DNA from: Gammaproteobacteria bacterium | Lineage (GTDB): Bacteria > Pseudomonadota > Gammaproteobacteria > Ga0077536 | NCBI GenBank assembly: GCA_021773835.1 | Contig: JAJFJQ010000028.1 | Span: 186,001 to 250,000 of the forward strand | Reading direction: 5' to 3' | Length of the DNA stretch: 64,000 bases | In this document: piece after piece, positions 10,322-19,883 of the stretch | Position numbering within the stretch: position 1 is the stretch's first letter | Layout of the letters: each line of letters begins with the position of its first letter | Position numbers and translations under genes: made by a program | Notes under the pieces: model-generated | What the model was told of the DNA's origin: nothing | Database searches by the model: none | What the model saw: the letters and a program-made list of their open reading frames with translations, nothing else

Positions 10322-10882
10322 ATGGACAACTCGCCCGATTTTAACGAACCGATCAACCTGTCACGAGATTGCGAGGCAATACTGATTCCGGAAGGCGCCC
10401 CGATTACGCTTAAGGAAGGAACCGCGGTGTACGTAACTCAAGCACTTGGCGGTTCGGTAACCGTGAATGTCAATGGAAACTTGGCTAGGATCCCGCCGAA
10501 CAACGTCGATGCGATTGGGCTTGAAGTAGAAACGCTAACGGCGGATAGCGCACCCACCGGCGACGGCACGGTCGATGAAGCAATGGTGTGGGATCAATTG
10601 CGCACTTGCTACGATCCCGAGATACCCATCAATATCGTCGAGCTTGGATTGATATACCGGTGCGAAATAAACCGCCTTGACAGCGGCGGTAATCAGGTCG
10701 ACATCGACATGACCTTAACCGCCCCGGGTTGCGGGATGGGACCATTTTTAGTTGATGATGTGGAACAGAAGCTAGCGCAGATTCCAAACGTATCTGAAGT
10801 CAAAGTAGAGCTCGTTTTCGATCCCATTTGGAATCCGGAAATGATGTCCGAGGCCGCACGCCTGCAAACCGGCTTGTACTGA
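10322..10882 (+). CDS. sufT: Fe-S maturation protein SufT (MIP18/DUF59 family)
   Basis: SufT is a DUF59 protein implicated in maturation of Fe-S enzymes, especially when demand is high. The 186-residue protein has an N-terminal beta-rich part (LSRDCEAILIPEG, TLKEGTAVYVTQALGG) and a C-terminal MIP18 domain with CYDPEIPINIVELGLIY, the reactive cysteine in LTAPGCGMGPFL, and FDPIWNPEMMSE. I chose ATG 10322 over the upstream in-frame TTG 10301, which would start right after the sufS stop. It closes the suf operon; a 205 bp gap follows. Confidence 0.88.
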   Translation: MDNSPDFNEPINLSRDCEAILIPEGAPITLKEGTAVYVTQALGGSVTVNVNGNLARIPPNNVDAIGLEVETLTADSAPTGDGTVDEAMVWDQLRTCYDPEIPINIVELGLIYRCEINRLDSGGNQVDIDMTLTAPGCGMGPFLVDDVEQKLAQIPNVSEVKVELVFDPIWNPEMMSEAARLQTGLY

Positions 10883-11031
10883 CAATAATCAAGCCGTGAC
10901 CAAGCCGGGTAGGTAGCGTCTGTTCGAGCCCGGCGCATGAAGATGAGCGCGCCTACGAGCGACGCCCTTTGCACCAACTCTCGAATGCCTCACAAAGCGC
11001 TGCCACGAGTGATTTTAGCGGCCGCAACACC

Positions 11032-11037
11032 TATAAT
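11032..11037 (+). promoter_or_regulatory. Probable -10 element of the ndk operon promoter
   Basis: A perfect TATAAT lies 50 bp upstream of the ndk start in the 205 bp gap after sufT. The hexamer 17 bp upstream (GTGATT) is a poor -35, so the assignment rests on the -10 and its position at the head of the ndk-rlmN-pilF-rodZ-hisS run. Confidence 0.45.
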
Positions 11038-11087
11038 ACCGCCGATTTTTCAATACCTTATAAATTTAACTCAGGAGCAGGATGTGC

Positions 11088-11513
11088 ATGGCTACGGAAC
11101 GAACCCTTTCAATCGTGAAACCAAGCGCGGTTGCAGCAAATCACATTGGTGGGATCTTGGACAAATTAGAGCAAGCCGGGCTCAAAATCGTGGCCGCAAA
11201 AATGCTACATCTGACTCGCGCGCAGGCCGAAGAATTCTATGGCGTGCATCGAGAACGACCGTTTTTTGGTGAATTAGTCGATTTTATGATTTCAGGTCCT
11301 ATATTGGCACAAGTGTTGGAGGGCGAGGACGCGATTAAGGTGAATCGTGATGTCATGGGCGCCACGAATCCGGCGGAAGCACTACCTGGCACAATTCGCG
11401 CGGCCTACGGCAAGGATATTTCCGAAAATGCCGTACATGGCTCGGACGCGCCCGAGACGGCAGCCACGGAAATCGCTTTCTTTTTTGACCAGAACGCGAT
11501 TTTTTCACGTTAA
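11088..11513 (+). CDS. ndk: Nucleoside diphosphate kinase
   Basis: It equilibrates nucleoside triphosphates by ping-pong phosphotransfer through a histidine. The 141-residue protein has the N-terminal [10 protein letters not shown] strand, the HRERPFF region, the [10 protein letters not shown] loop and the active-site [10 protein letters not shown] 11088 is chosen because AGGAG at 11073-11077 is 10 nt away; the in-frame ATG 11082 would leave only 4 nt. It heads the conserved ndk-rlmN-pilF-rodZ block. Length and motifs are normal. Confidence 0.96.
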   Translation: MATERTLSIVKPSAVAANHIGGILDKLEQAGLKIVAAKMLHLTRAQAEEFYGVHRERPFFGELVDFMISGPILAQVLEGEDAIKVNRDVMGATNPAEALPGTIRAAYGKDISENAVHGSDAPETAATEIAFFFDQNAIFSR

Positions 11514-11520
11514 TATTGCA

Positions 11521-12618
11521 ATGGACCTCGCGACGACCAATCTAATCGACTTCGACGTCGCGGGGCTTAACCAATTGATGTCGGAACTGGGGGAAAGCTC
11601 GTATCGTACAACGCAACTGATTAAATGGATCCATCAACTCGGCATTGTTAACTTCGATGAGATGACGAATTTAAGTAAGGTGTTTAGGCAACGCCTTGCC
11701 GTCGAAACAGAGATCCGCTTTCCAGAGATCGTGAGCCACCAGGAGTCAGCCGATGGCACTATCAAGTGGCTGGTCCGGGTTGATTCCGGGAATTGCGTCG
11801 AGACCGTCTTCATTCCAGAGAATGACCGCGGAACCCTATGCGTGTCGTCTCAAATTGGCTGTCCCTTGGATTGTCGATTTTGTGCAACGGCCACCCAAGG
11901 TTTCAACCGAAATCTAAATATTGGTGAAATTATTGGACAGGTTTGGTTAGCTGCTCGCCATCTAGGACAAACACCAAAACGCGTTCGGCGGATCACGAAT
12001 GTCGTCATGATGGGAATGGGTGAGCCCTTGTTAAATTTCGACAACGTCGTCGGTGCTATGCGATTAATGATGGACGACAATGCCTATAATCTTGCGCGCA
12101 AGCGCGTCACCTTATCCACCGCGGGACATGTTCCCGGTATCGACAAACTACGCCAGACCTGCCCGGTTAGCCTTGCAGTTTCGTTGCATGCACCAAACGA
12201 CACCTTGCGTGACGTACTCGTACCGATTAATCGCAAACACCCGCTTGAGAGCCTGATGGATGCGTGTCGGCGCTACGCCGATGCTAACCCTCAAGATCAG
12301 ATCACTTTTGAATATGTAATGCTAAAGGGTGTTAACGATGCTCCGTCTCTGGCAAAGGATTTAGTTCGATTACTGCACCGGATCCCGGCAAAGGTCAATC
12401 TGATCCCTTTTAATGCATTCGACGGAACGGAGTACGAATGTTCGTCCCGGGATGATATTGACAACTTTCGCAATCAACTAGTGCGTTCTGGGATAGTTAC
12501 GATTACCCGAAAAACTCGTGGCGATGATATCGACGCTGCGTGTGGGCAACTAGTCGGAAAGGTGCAGGCAAAAAGTGCACGCCGACGTGCACAAACGGAC
12601 CTTGAAAAGACATTATGA
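11521..12618 (+). CDS. rlmN: Dual-specificity RNA methyltransferase RlmN
   Basis: This radical SAM enzyme makes 2-methyladenosine at A2503 of 23S rRNA and A37 of some tRNAs. The 365-residue protein has the radical-SAM C-x3-C-x2-C as CPLDCRFC, a [16 protein letters not shown] block, and the C-terminal Cys in IDAACGQL that takes part in catalysis. ATG 11521 is 7 bp after the ndk stop; the open frame extends upstream inside ndk, but that part does not look like RlmN. It depends on Fe-S clusters of the kind made by the neighbouring suf operon. Confidence 0.95.
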   Translation: MDLATTNLIDFDVAGLNQLMSELGESSYRTTQLIKWIHQLGIVNFDEMTNLSKVFRQRLAVETEIRFPEIVSHQESADGTIKWLVRVDSGNCVETVFIPENDRGTLCVSSQIGCPLDCRFCATATQGFNRNLNIGEIIGQVWLAARHLGQTPKRVRRITNVVMMGMGEPLLNFDNVVGAMRLMMDDNAYNLARKRVTLSTAGHVPGIDKLRQTCPVSLAVSLHAPNDTLRDVLVPINRKHPLESLMDACRRYADANPQDQITFEYVMLKGVNDAPSLAKDLVRLLHRIPAKVNLIPFNAFDGTEYECSSRDDIDNFRNQLVRSGIVTITRKTRGDDIDAACGQLVGKVQAKSARRRAQTDLEKTL

Positions 12619-13385
12619 AAAGGAATACTCGAATCGTTCTTGGTTTGCTGTTTGCTTCGTTCACATTAAGCGGATGTGTAACTCAGACCACTCAGGAGAA
12701 AAATAGTACCGAAGATCCTAATAAAATCGCAGATCTGAATACGCAGATCGGCATTACATACATGCGCGATGGCGATAATGAACTCGCAAAGAAGAAGCTC
12801 GAAAAGGCGATAAAGGCTGATCCGAACCACGCGCCCGCCTATAGCGCTCTCGGTCTACTTTACAATCGCGTTGGGGATTTCGAAGAAGCGGACAAGAATT
12901 TTCGTAAGGCGTTACGCTTTGATCCGGCTAGCTCATCGATACTGAATAATTACGGCCAAGTATTGTGTCAACACGGGCAATACGAAGAAGGTCAGAAAAT
13001 GTTTCTCAAAGCAAATGAGAACTCGCTCTACGCAACTCCGGAGATTGCCTTAAATAATGCCGGAACCTGCGCGATGACGGCTGGAGATATCGATAGCGCG
13101 GAGACACACTTCCGTGCCGCTTTGCAGAAAAACCCACGCGTTGCATCCTCACTGCTGCAAATGTCCATCATCAGCTACGAAAAAGAACGCTATTTACCAG
13201 CGCGCGGCTACTTACAGCGTTATCTCGAGCTCGCACAGCACACACCCCGAAGTTTATGGCTTGGGATACGAATTGAACGTGAGTTAGGCGACAAAGATAC
13301 ACTGGCGAGTTATGCCTTGCAGCTGGAAAAAGGGTATCCGGACTCCGATGAAGCCCGCTTACTACTAGAGACTCAAGGGAACTGA
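12615..13385 (+). CDS. pilF: Type IV pilus assembly TPR lipoprotein PilF/PilW
   Basis: This outer-membrane pilotin helps the PilQ secretin assemble. The 256-residue protein has a lipoprotein signal with lipobox LSGC at about residues 18-21 and then consecutive TPR units from about residue 35 to 245 (for example [24 protein letters not shown]). It overlaps rlmN by 4 bp and rodZ by 1 bp (TGATG). Position and architecture match PilF of pseudomonads. Other type IV pilus genes are not in the window. Confidence 0.88.
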   Translation: MKRNTRIVLGLLFASFTLSGCVTQTTQEKNSTEDPNKIADLNTQIGITYMRDGDNELAKKKLEKAIKADPNHAPAYSALGLLYNRVGDFEEADKNFRKALRFDPASSSILNNYGQVLCQHGQYEEGQKMFLKANENSLYATPEIALNNAGTCAMTAGDIDSAETHFRAALQKNPRVASSLLQMSIISYEKERYLPARGYLQRYLELAQHTPRSLWLGIRIERELGDKDTLASYALQLEKGYPDSDEARLLLETQGN

Positions 13386-14296
13386 TGTCGTCGAGCGATA
13401 CTGGGCCTGAGGTATCTCCAAGCAATCCGGTTGAATCACCGGGACGTGCGCTTGCTGCCGCTCGCGAATCACAATCACTCAGTACCGCTGACCTCGCCGT
13501 TCGGCTTCGCTTAGATACCAGGATCGTCATGGCACTTGAGCGGGACGATTTTGAAAATCTCCCGGCGCCTACGTTTATCAAGGGCTATATTCGATCAATT
13601 GCGAAAGAATTGAACATTGATGCGCAAGCAATCCTAGATTCTTACGAGACGCACGCGGCGATCGAGCCACCGCCACTTGCGGATTTTTCGTCGCGAGCGC
13701 CAGATCAGATTGGCACCAACAGCACAATAATCAAGGCCATTTCGTACGGCCTGGCGGCGACCTTGTTGATACTGATCGCCGTTTGGTGGCGCTCCAATTA
13801 CCAGATCGGCGAATCCACTCGGGACGTCGCCATTGAACCAGAGCCAGACCCTGTGGTCGATATCGGACCGGGCCCGTTTAATAATCCCTACGAAATACTA
13901 GACGAACCGACGGGGTGGGCGGTTAGCCCTCAGGAGGCAACGGTAATGGAGGCCGAAAACGAAGGGAAAACGGAAAACCTGCTCGACGCGCCAACCTCGG
14001 AACTCGACACCGATGAGCCGGACATAACCGCAACGCAACAACTACTGATATCGACCTCGGAAGAGGCCTGGATCGAAGTATATGACGTTAACGGTAGCAA
14101 ACTGTATTACGGGTTAACCAGAAAAAACCAACCGATTGAGATCGATACCGAGACATATTATCGACTCACCCTCGGTAATACAGAATCAATTTCACTGCAC
14201 TACAACGGCGAGAAAATCGACCTCGACTTGTATTCGAAAGATGGGGTTGCTCAGCTTGAACTCGGGACGAAAACAAACGACGCAGACGCGCAATGA
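13385..14296 (+). CDS. rodZ: Cell-shape protein RodZ (helix-turn-helix, transmembrane, DUF4115)
   Basis: RodZ couples MreB filaments to the peptidoglycan synthesis machinery. The 303-residue protein has an N-terminal Xre-like helix-turn-helix (residues about 18-82, with LSTADLAVRLRLDTRIVMALE), one transmembrane segment around 118-138, an acidic Pro/Glu-rich periplasmic linker, and a C-terminal DUF4115 beta domain (WIEVYDVNGSKLYYGL). It overlaps both neighbours. In most gammaproteobacteria ispG follows; here hisS follows directly with a 4 bp overlap. Confidence 0.88.
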   Translation: MSSSDTGPEVSPSNPVESPGRALAAARESQSLSTADLAVRLRLDTRIVMALERDDFENLPAPTFIKGYIRSIAKELNIDAQAILDSYETHAAIEPPPLADFSSRAPDQIGTNSTIIKAISYGLAATLLILIAVWWRSNYQIGESTRDVAIEPEPDPVVDIGPGPFNNPYEILDEPTGWAVSPQEATVMEAENEGKTENLLDAPTSELDTDEPDITATQQLLISTSEEAWIEVYDVNGSKLYYGLTRKNQPIEIDTETYYRLTLGNTESISLHYNGEKIDLDLYSKDGVAQLELGTKTNDADAQ

Positions 14297-15558
14297 AGCT
14301 GCAATCGATAAAAGGAATGAATGACATTGTTCCGCCCGACTCAAGTACCTGGCAACTAGCAGAGCAACTACTCGGCGATATTCTCCAGAGCTATGGTTAT
14401 CGCCAGATCCGGTTACCGATAATGGAAAAGACGGCGGTGTTCGAGCGTTCCATCGGCGATGTGACCGACATTGTGCAAAAGGAAATGTACACCTTCGAAG
14501 ACCGCAATGGCGATAGCTTGACCCTGCGCCCCGAAGGGACCGCCGGCTGTGTTCGCGCATTGCTGCAGCACGGATTGTTGAATCAACAAAACCGCAAGCT
14601 ATGGTACATCGGCCCAATGTTTCGACACGAACGTCCGCAAAAAGGGCGCTATCGCCAATTTCACCAGATCGGCGTAGAAGTTTTTGACCTTGCAGGTCCG
14701 GATATTGACGCCGAATTGATCATGATGACTGCTAGGATGTGGAAGACGTTGGAACTTACCGATCTGCGCTTGGAAATCAATACGCTTGGCACGGTCGAGA
14801 ACCGGAGACAGTACAGCCGCGAATTACATCAATATTTTTCGGATCGTCGTGACCAATTGGACGCCGACAGTATTAACCGCCTCGAGCGTAACCCTATGCG
14901 GATCCTCGATAGCAAAAATCCGTCGCTCGGTGAGCTGATTGACCAAGCTCCCCGCCTCGACCAATACCTGGACGAACACTCTCGCGCCCATTTCGCCGGC
15001 TTATGCGAGATACTCGACAAAGCCGGGATTGCATATTCAGTAAATCCGCATTTAGTGCGCGGATTGGATTACTACTCAAATACGGTATTCGAGTGGATCA
15101 CCGACAGCTTGGGGGCGCAGGGGACCGTTTGCGCCGGTGGGCGCTATGACGGGTTAGTGGAGTTGTTAGGTGGAAAACCAACGCAGGCGATTGGGTTCGC
15201 AATGGGACTCGAGCGACTGATTGAACTGAGCGAAACGCGCTTGACTCGGGAGGACCGCAGCGCCGTCGATATCTACATCATATCGACTAACGAGGCGCTC
15301 GCAGCTGAGGTGTTATTGTACGCGGAATCGATTCGAAGTGCCGCGCCGCGCTGGCAGGTGATCTGCCACTGCGGCGGCGGCAGTATTAAATCGCAAATGA
15401 GGAAAGCTGATCGGTCTGACGCCAAGCTTGTGCTCATCATAGGTGAACAAGAACTTGTGGATTCAACCGTAACGATTAAGCCGCTGCGGAACCAAGCAGC
15501 GCAGTTTACGGTTCCGCGAAGCGAAAGTATCGAAGCCCTGCGCGAATTCGTTGCGTAG
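14293..15558 (+). CDS. hisS: Histidine--tRNA ligase
   Basis: A class II synthetase that charges tRNA-His. The 421-residue protein has motif 2 with GPMFRHERPQKGRYRQFHQ, the histidine-specific LVRGLDYYSNTVFEW, AGGRYDGL, motif 3 GFAMGLERL and a C-terminal anticodon-binding domain. ATG 14293 overlaps the rodZ stop by 4 bp. Length and motifs are normal. Confidence 0.96.
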   Translation: MKLQSIKGMNDIVPPDSSTWQLAEQLLGDILQSYGYRQIRLPIMEKTAVFERSIGDVTDIVQKEMYTFEDRNGDSLTLRPEGTAGCVRALLQHGLLNQQNRKLWYIGPMFRHERPQKGRYRQFHQIGVEVFDLAGPDIDAELIMMTARMWKTLELTDLRLEINTLGTVENRRQYSRELHQYFSDRRDQLDADSINRLERNPMRILDSKNPSLGELIDQAPRLDQYLDEHSRAHFAGLCEILDKAGIAYSVNPHLVRGLDYYSNTVFEWITDSLGAQGTVCAGGRYDGLVELLGGKPTQAIGFAMGLERLIELSETRLTREDRSAVDIYIISTNEALAAEVLLYAESIRSAAPRWQVICHCGGGSIKSQMRKADRSDAKLVLIIGEQELVDSTVTIKPLRNQAAQFTVPRSESIEALREFVA

Positions 15559-15591
15559 TTAGGCCGTTAAAGACCGACACAGATGTGGCGT

Positions 15592-15597
15592 TATAAT
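15592..15597 (+). promoter_or_regulatory. Possible -10 element for yfgM-bamB
   Basis: A perfect TATAAT in the 140 bp gap between hisS and yfgM. No good -35 is visible at 16-18 bp (AAAGAC at 17 bp). It lies about 100 bp before the TTG start of yfgM. Confidence 0.4.
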
Positions 15598-15698
15598 GCC
15601 GCGCGCCGTTTCGAAATGAGACATGAATTTCGTCAGGGTCGCGACTAAGGCCTCCGGGCAATATCGATACCTGGAAGTGCCGCAATGGGAGAACAAAG

Positions 15699-16334
15699 TT
15701 GGACGTTTATACAACAGAAAAAGAACAAATCGACCAGATCAAAAAATGGTGGGGTGAAAACGGCAAGGCGATCATGTTTGGCCTCGTGCTTGGACTCGGC
15801 GGTTTATACGGATACCGATATTGGGAATCGACTCGGCTCGCCGAAGGACAAAATGCTTCCATCAATTATGAACACCTACTTGCAATAGCGTCGGCAGGTG
15901 CAAGCGATGAAGCAACCGACGCTGGAAACGCGATCATAGCCGGGTATCCGAAAAGTACCTATGCGAAGCTCAGCGCGTTGATACTTGCGAAGCTTGCCGT
16001 TGACGTTCGCGACCTAGAGGAGGCTAAAGCCCGTTTGCAATGGGTGATCGACAACTCGCAGGCCGGAAAGATTAAACCGATTGCCCAGACCCGCCTCGTT
16101 CAAATACATCTGGCCGAAGGTAATATCGAGGAGGCTGCATCACTACTTGCCGAGGTGGACCCGGCATTTGCTGACCAATTCACCGAATTGCGCGGCGACG
16201 TATTTCTAGCCGAAGGTGAACTTGACAAAGCCCGAGCTAAATACAGTCAGGCACTTGAAGATGCGCAAGAGCGCGGCGATGCCGGCGAATCTATTCAACT
16301 AAAGATCGACAACCTCAGCGTATCAGGACCTTAG
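15699..16334 (+). CDS. yfgM: YfgM-like ancillary SecYEG translocon protein (TPR)
   Basis: An inner-membrane protein with a periplasmic TPR domain that works with PpiD at the Sec translocon. The 211-residue product has a short cytoplasmic segment (EKEQIDQIKKWWGENGK), a transmembrane helix around residues 24-42 and TPR-like helices to the end. The start is TTG 15699: GGGAG at 15687-15691 is 7 nt upstream and no in-frame ATG precedes the conserved N-terminus. The ATG at 15685 is out of frame. It is followed after 11 bp by bamB, the usual order. Confidence 0.87.
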   Translation: MDVYTTEKEQIDQIKKWWGENGKAIMFGLVLGLGGLYGYRYWESTRLAEGQNASINYEHLLAIASAGASDEATDAGNAIIAGYPKSTYAKLSALILAKLAVDVRDLEEAKARLQWVIDNSQAGKIKPIAQTRLVQIHLAEGNIEEAASLLAEVDPAFADQFTELRGDVFLAEGELDKARAKYSQALEDAQERGDAGESIQLKIDNLSVSGP

Positions 16335-16345
16335 CTCACCTCTCT

Positions 16346-17560
16346 ATGAACCTTTTGCGCCTGTTTGTGGCCGCCTGGCTCGTATGCTTAGTCGCCTGTG
16401 GTACGGTCGAAAATACCGTAGATGTTGTAACTGGGTTAGTCATGCGAGAGCAGGACAACTCCGTTCCCCCAGCCAAACTCATCGACTTTGAAGAAACGCT
16501 CGAGGTCGAAAAGATCTGGTCCGACCGCTACGGCAAGGGTGTCGACCAATTGTTCATTGCGCTGCTCCCCGCGCCCTATCAGAGTTCCGTATTCACCGCA
16601 GATCGCGGAGGTCGAATGATCGCATTGAGCGCTGAAACCGGTGAAGAAATTTGGACCGAACGCAGTAAGGAGTTACGCATCTCCGGCGGCCCCGGCACCG
16701 GCGACGGCCTTGTATTCGCAGGAACATCGGATGCCGATGTGATCGCGCGCGACGCCGAAACGGGAGAGGAAAAATGGATCACGCGCGTATCCAGTGAAGT
16801 CCTTGCGCCGCCCCGCGCGGCAGCTGGTACGGTCGTCGTGAGAACCGGTGATGGTAAATTGTTTGGACTTGACTCGAACACGGGTAAGCAAAAATGGGTA
16901 TACGATCGGACGATCCCTGTGCTTACCCTGCGTGGCACCGGGGCGCCGGTCATACACGAGAATATCGTCATCTCGGGATTCGATAATGGGCGCTTAGTCG
17001 CGCTCGAACTAGCAACGGGCAAACAAGAATGGGAAACACGCCTCGCCGTTCCAAGCGGCCGTTCTGACCTCGAGCGCATGGTTGATGTCGATGCGGAGCC
17101 AACGATTTTCGACGATACCGTCTACGTTTCTAGCTTCCAAGCGAGTGTAGCTGCATTATCGATTGTAAATGGCCAACTAGAATGGACGCGTGAGATCTCT
17201 TCCTATTCGAACCTGGCCGTCGACGATTCTCGCGTCTATGTTACCGATGAACTCGGCTACGTATGGGCACTTGAACGCGATTCCGGTGCACCAATTTGGA
17301 AACAGGAAGCACTTCGAGCCCGCCGGGTAACGGGGCCGGCAGTCATCGGAAATTACGTCGTCGTCGGTGATTTCGAAGGGTATTTGCATTGGATCAATCG
17401 CAAAACCGGAGAATTTGTTCATCGCATGCGACTCGATGATGAGCGCATCCTCGTACCGTGTCGTACCATAGGCGATATATTATTAGCGTTCAGCTCATCT
17501 GGGATCCTGGCTGCATATAAACCAGCTGATCTGAAAATCGCCACGGACCCTGATTCATAG
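16346..17560 (+). CDS. bamB: Outer-membrane assembly lipoprotein BamB
   Basis: A subunit of the BAM complex that inserts beta-barrel proteins into the outer membrane. The 404-residue lipoprotein has a signal peptide with lipobox LVAC near residue 19 and an eight-bladed PQQ-type beta-propeller. Propeller repeats are plain, such as ALSAETGEEIW, ARDAETGEEKWI, GLDSNTGKQKWVY and ALELATGKQEWE. It sits between yfgM and der as in most gammaproteobacteria. Confidence 0.93.
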   Translation: MNLLRLFVAAWLVCLVACGTVENTVDVVTGLVMREQDNSVPPAKLIDFEETLEVEKIWSDRYGKGVDQLFIALLPAPYQSSVFTADRGGRMIALSAETGEEIWTERSKELRISGGPGTGDGLVFAGTSDADVIARDAETGEEKWITRVSSEVLAPPRAAAGTVVVRTGDGKLFGLDSNTGKQKWVYDRTIPVLTLRGTGAPVIHENIVISGFDNGRLVALELATGKQEWETRLAVPSGRSDLERMVDVDAEPTIFDDTVYVSSFQASVAALSIVNGQLEWTREISSYSNLAVDDSRVYVTDELGYVWALERDSGAPIWKQEALRARRVTGPAVIGNYVVVGDFEGYLHWINRKTGEFVHRMRLDDERILVPCRTIGDILLAFSSSGILAAYKPADLKIATDPDS

Positions 17561-17635
17561 GCTTAAACGTCTATGGTGCAGCACGGGTCACGTGGTGCTG
17601 GATCACAAACTCAAAGTATCGGCGAACATCGACGT

Positions 17636-17681
17636 TTCGCGGCGGGCGACGGTTCCGCTATGGTGGTGACGCCGCCGCGAA
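17636..17681. repeat. 10 bp perfect inverted repeat upstream of der
   Basis: TTCGCGGCGG at 17636-17645 and its exact complement CCGCCGCGAA at 17672-17681 flank a 26-base loop, ending 25 bp before the der start. No T-tract follows, so it is not a normal terminator of bamB. It may fold in the der leader. A second, shorter pair (CAGCAC/GTGCTG) lies further upstream around 17580-17600. Confidence 0.5.
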
Positions 17682-17706
17682 CACTTTCGAATTAGGCTCT
17701 TGTCGA

Positions 17707-19113
17707 ATGCAAAGCAACCTCAAACCGGTAGTGGCAATTTTGGGTCGACCCAATGTTGGCAAATCCACCTTGTTCAATCGACTGACAAAAACGCGTGACG
17801 CACTCGTCGCCGATGTCGCGGGCGTAACGAGAGACGTTAACGTTGGTACTGGAAAGGTTGGTCATGCTGCTTATCTCGTTGCCGATACAGGCGGAATCGA
17901 CAGTGCCGCGAAGGGCAATTTAAATGCGCGAGTCAGCCAGCAAGCACTCGCTATGGTACGTGAGTGCGATGCCTTACTTCTCCTCGTCGATGCAAAGGAA
18001 GGGTTGAATAGCGAGGACGAATATATCGCTCGAGCGATTAGAAAAACTGGATTGCCGGTCTACTTAGTTGTCAACAAGGTGGACGGTTCCGATCCCGACC
18101 TGGTGAGTACTGAATTTACACAACTCGGATTAAATCGCCCCATCCCAATATCAGCGTTGAGCGGAAACGGGGTCGCCGAGTTGGTTCAGCACGTAACCGG
18201 TGATTGGTCCCCGCCGAGCGACTACGCACCGGAGTCAGGCGATGATCGAATACGTGTTGCCATAGTCGGCCGACCAAACGTGGGCAAATCGACACTCGTT
18301 AATCGCATGCTCGGTGAGGAAAGGATGATCACCGCGGACCTACCTGGTACAACGCACGACAGCATTGCGACGGATTTCGAACGCCGATCGCAACGTTTCA
18401 CGCTTATCGACACGGCCGGCCTCCGGCGACGCGGCCGGGTGACAGATGTCGTAGAAAAATTTAGTGCTGTGAAAGCCCTTCAGGCAATCGACCTAGCGGC
18501 AGTCGTCATTGTCGTGCTTGACGCGACCGAGGCGGTTACCGACCAGGACGCACACCTACTTGGTCTAGTATTGGAGAGCGGACGTTCGGTCGTCGTTGCG
18601 GTGAACAAATGGGACGGTCTTGGCTCGGACAAACGTGACCAAATAAAACGCGAACTCGACCGTAAACTTAGGTTTATTGATTACGCGGCGCGTGTATTTA
18701 TCTCTGCGCTTCATGGGACGGGTGTCGGAGTACTATTCGATGACGTTCAACAAGCTTGGCGATCTTCACAAATAACGGCGCGAACAAATGCCGTTACCGA
18801 GATATTAAATCGTGCCGTTTCCAAGCATCCCCCGCCAATGGTTCGGGGTCGAAGAGTCAAATTACGCTATGCGCATTTTGGTGGCCGTAACCCGCCGACT
18901 ATCGTCATTCACGGGAATCAAACGCAGGCATTGCCCGATTCTTATCGCCGTTATCTGGCAAACTACTTCCGCGACGTATTCAAACTCGTCGGTACACCGG
19001 TCAGAATCGAGTTCAAACAAGGTAACAACCCATATGCGCACAAACGTAATTCCCTGACCCCCCGTCAAACGCGGAGCAGGCGTCGCTTACTGAAGCATGT
19101 AAAGCGAAAATGA
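17707..19113 (+). CDS. der: Ribosome-associated GTPase Der (EngA)
   Basis: An essential GTPase for 50S subunit assembly, with two G domains in tandem. The 468-residue protein shows the first G1 GRPNVGKS near residue 13, DTGGI, NKVD; the second GRPNVGKS near residue 190, DTAGL, NKWD; then a C-terminal KH-like domain ending in a basic tail (RQTRSRRRLLKHVKRK). It ends the yfgM-bamB-der group. A stem-loop begins 12 bp after the stop. Confidence 0.96.
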   Translation: MQSNLKPVVAILGRPNVGKSTLFNRLTKTRDALVADVAGVTRDVNVGTGKVGHAAYLVADTGGIDSAAKGNLNARVSQQALAMVRECDALLLLVDAKEGLNSEDEYIARAIRKTGLPVYLVVNKVDGSDPDLVSTEFTQLGLNRPIPISALSGNGVAELVQHVTGDWSPPSDYAPESGDDRIRVAIVGRPNVGKSTLVNRMLGEERMITADLPGTTHDSIATDFERRSQRFTLIDTAGLRRRGRVTDVVEKFSAVKALQAIDLAAVVIVVLDATEAVTDQDAHLLGLVLESGRSVVVAVNKWDGLGSDKRDQIKRELDRKLRFIDYAARVFISALHGTGVGVLFDDVQQAWRSSQITARTNAVTEILNRAVSKHPPPMVRGRRVKLRYAHFGGRNPPTIVIHGNQTQALPDSYRRYLANYFRDVFKLVGTPVRIEFKQGNNPYAHKRNSLTPRQTRSRRRLLKHVKRK

Positions 19114-19118
19114 CAGAT

Positions 19119-19883
19119 TTATACCGTCACCCACGGGGTGACGCCGTCTTGATGTGCTATATCCCAGTTGACGTCGGTTCCTTGCAGTAAGGTTCGTAGT
19201 ATCGCTTCTACCAGGTCATAACTGTTCGCTCGCGCACTGATATGTGCGGCAAATACATGACGTAGGCGCGGCGACAATAGCTTACTCAACAGATCTCGTG
19301 CTTGCTTATTATTGAAGTGCCCATGACTTCCGGCAATGCGTAGCTTAACGGAATCTGGGTACTGACAATCCGACAACATGTTCGTGTCGTGATTAAATTC
19401 TAATATTAACGCACCACAATCGGAGAAATGCTGTTGTATATGTCGTGTCTCACTTCCAATGTCGGTTAACAAGCCAAGACGAGCTTCGCCGTTTTCAATC
19501 ACGAATTGACACGGTTCTTTTGCATCGTGCGGAACCGGTGCAGGCCGAACGGTAAGCGCGCCCACGGAAAACGGCTCATGGGCAGATATTTCGCGGACCT
19601 CGACACCACGTTCGTTGCTAAAAGAAGATGCGACCTGGGTCCCGTGGGTCATATAAACTGGGAGGCGATAGCGTCGCGCAAGCGCTGCGACCCCACCGAT
19701 ATGGTCGCCATGCTCGTGGGTCACTATGATCGCAGTGAGGTTTGCTAGCGGGAAGTCGAGCTCTAGCGCGCGTTGTTCTAAACGGCGAACCGAAAGTCCG
19801 CAGTCGATGAGGACGGCGGTTTCAGCCCCCTCCACTACGGTTGCGTTACCGCTGCTTCCGCTCGCTAGAATTGCAAAGCGCAG
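19119..19883 (-). CDS. Metallo-beta-lactamase-fold hydrolase, probable CTG start
   Basis: An MBL-fold hydrolase of the YycJ/WalJ-like group. The metal site is THEHGDHIGG, with downstream histidines in VPHDAKEP and HGHFNN. The conserved family N-terminus RFAILASGSSGNATVVEG is encoded, but the only AUG-like starts lie inside or after it (GTG 19835). A stop precedes the frame, and the sole sensible start is CTG 19881-19883, with GGAG exactly 8 nt upstream. That gives 254 residues. It follows bamC on the same strand, an association also known from pseudomonads. The substrate is unknown; relatives act on nucleic acids or cyclic nucleotides. Confidence 0.8.
   Translation of the reverse strand: MRFAILASGSSGNATVVEGAETAVLIDCGLSVRRLEQRALELDFPLANLTAIIVTHEHGDHIGGVAALARRYRLPVYMTHGTQVASSFSNERGVEVREISAHEPFSVGALTVRPAPVPHDAKEPCQFVIENGEARLGLLTDIGSETRHIQQHFSDCGALILEFNHDTNMLSDCQYPDSVKLRIAGSHGHFNNKQARDLLSKLLSPRLRHVFAAHISARANSYDLVEAILRTLLQGTDVNWDIAHQDGVTPWVTV
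19125..19143. terminator. Stem-loop between convergent der and the MBL hydrolase
   Basis: CGTCACCC (19125-19132) and GGGTGACG (19136-19143) form a perfect 8 bp stem with a 3-base loop. It lies 12 bp after the der stop and within the last codons of the convergent hydrolase gene. There is no clear U-tract on either strand, so this may be an imperfect shared terminator or simply a hairpin. Confidence 0.4.
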
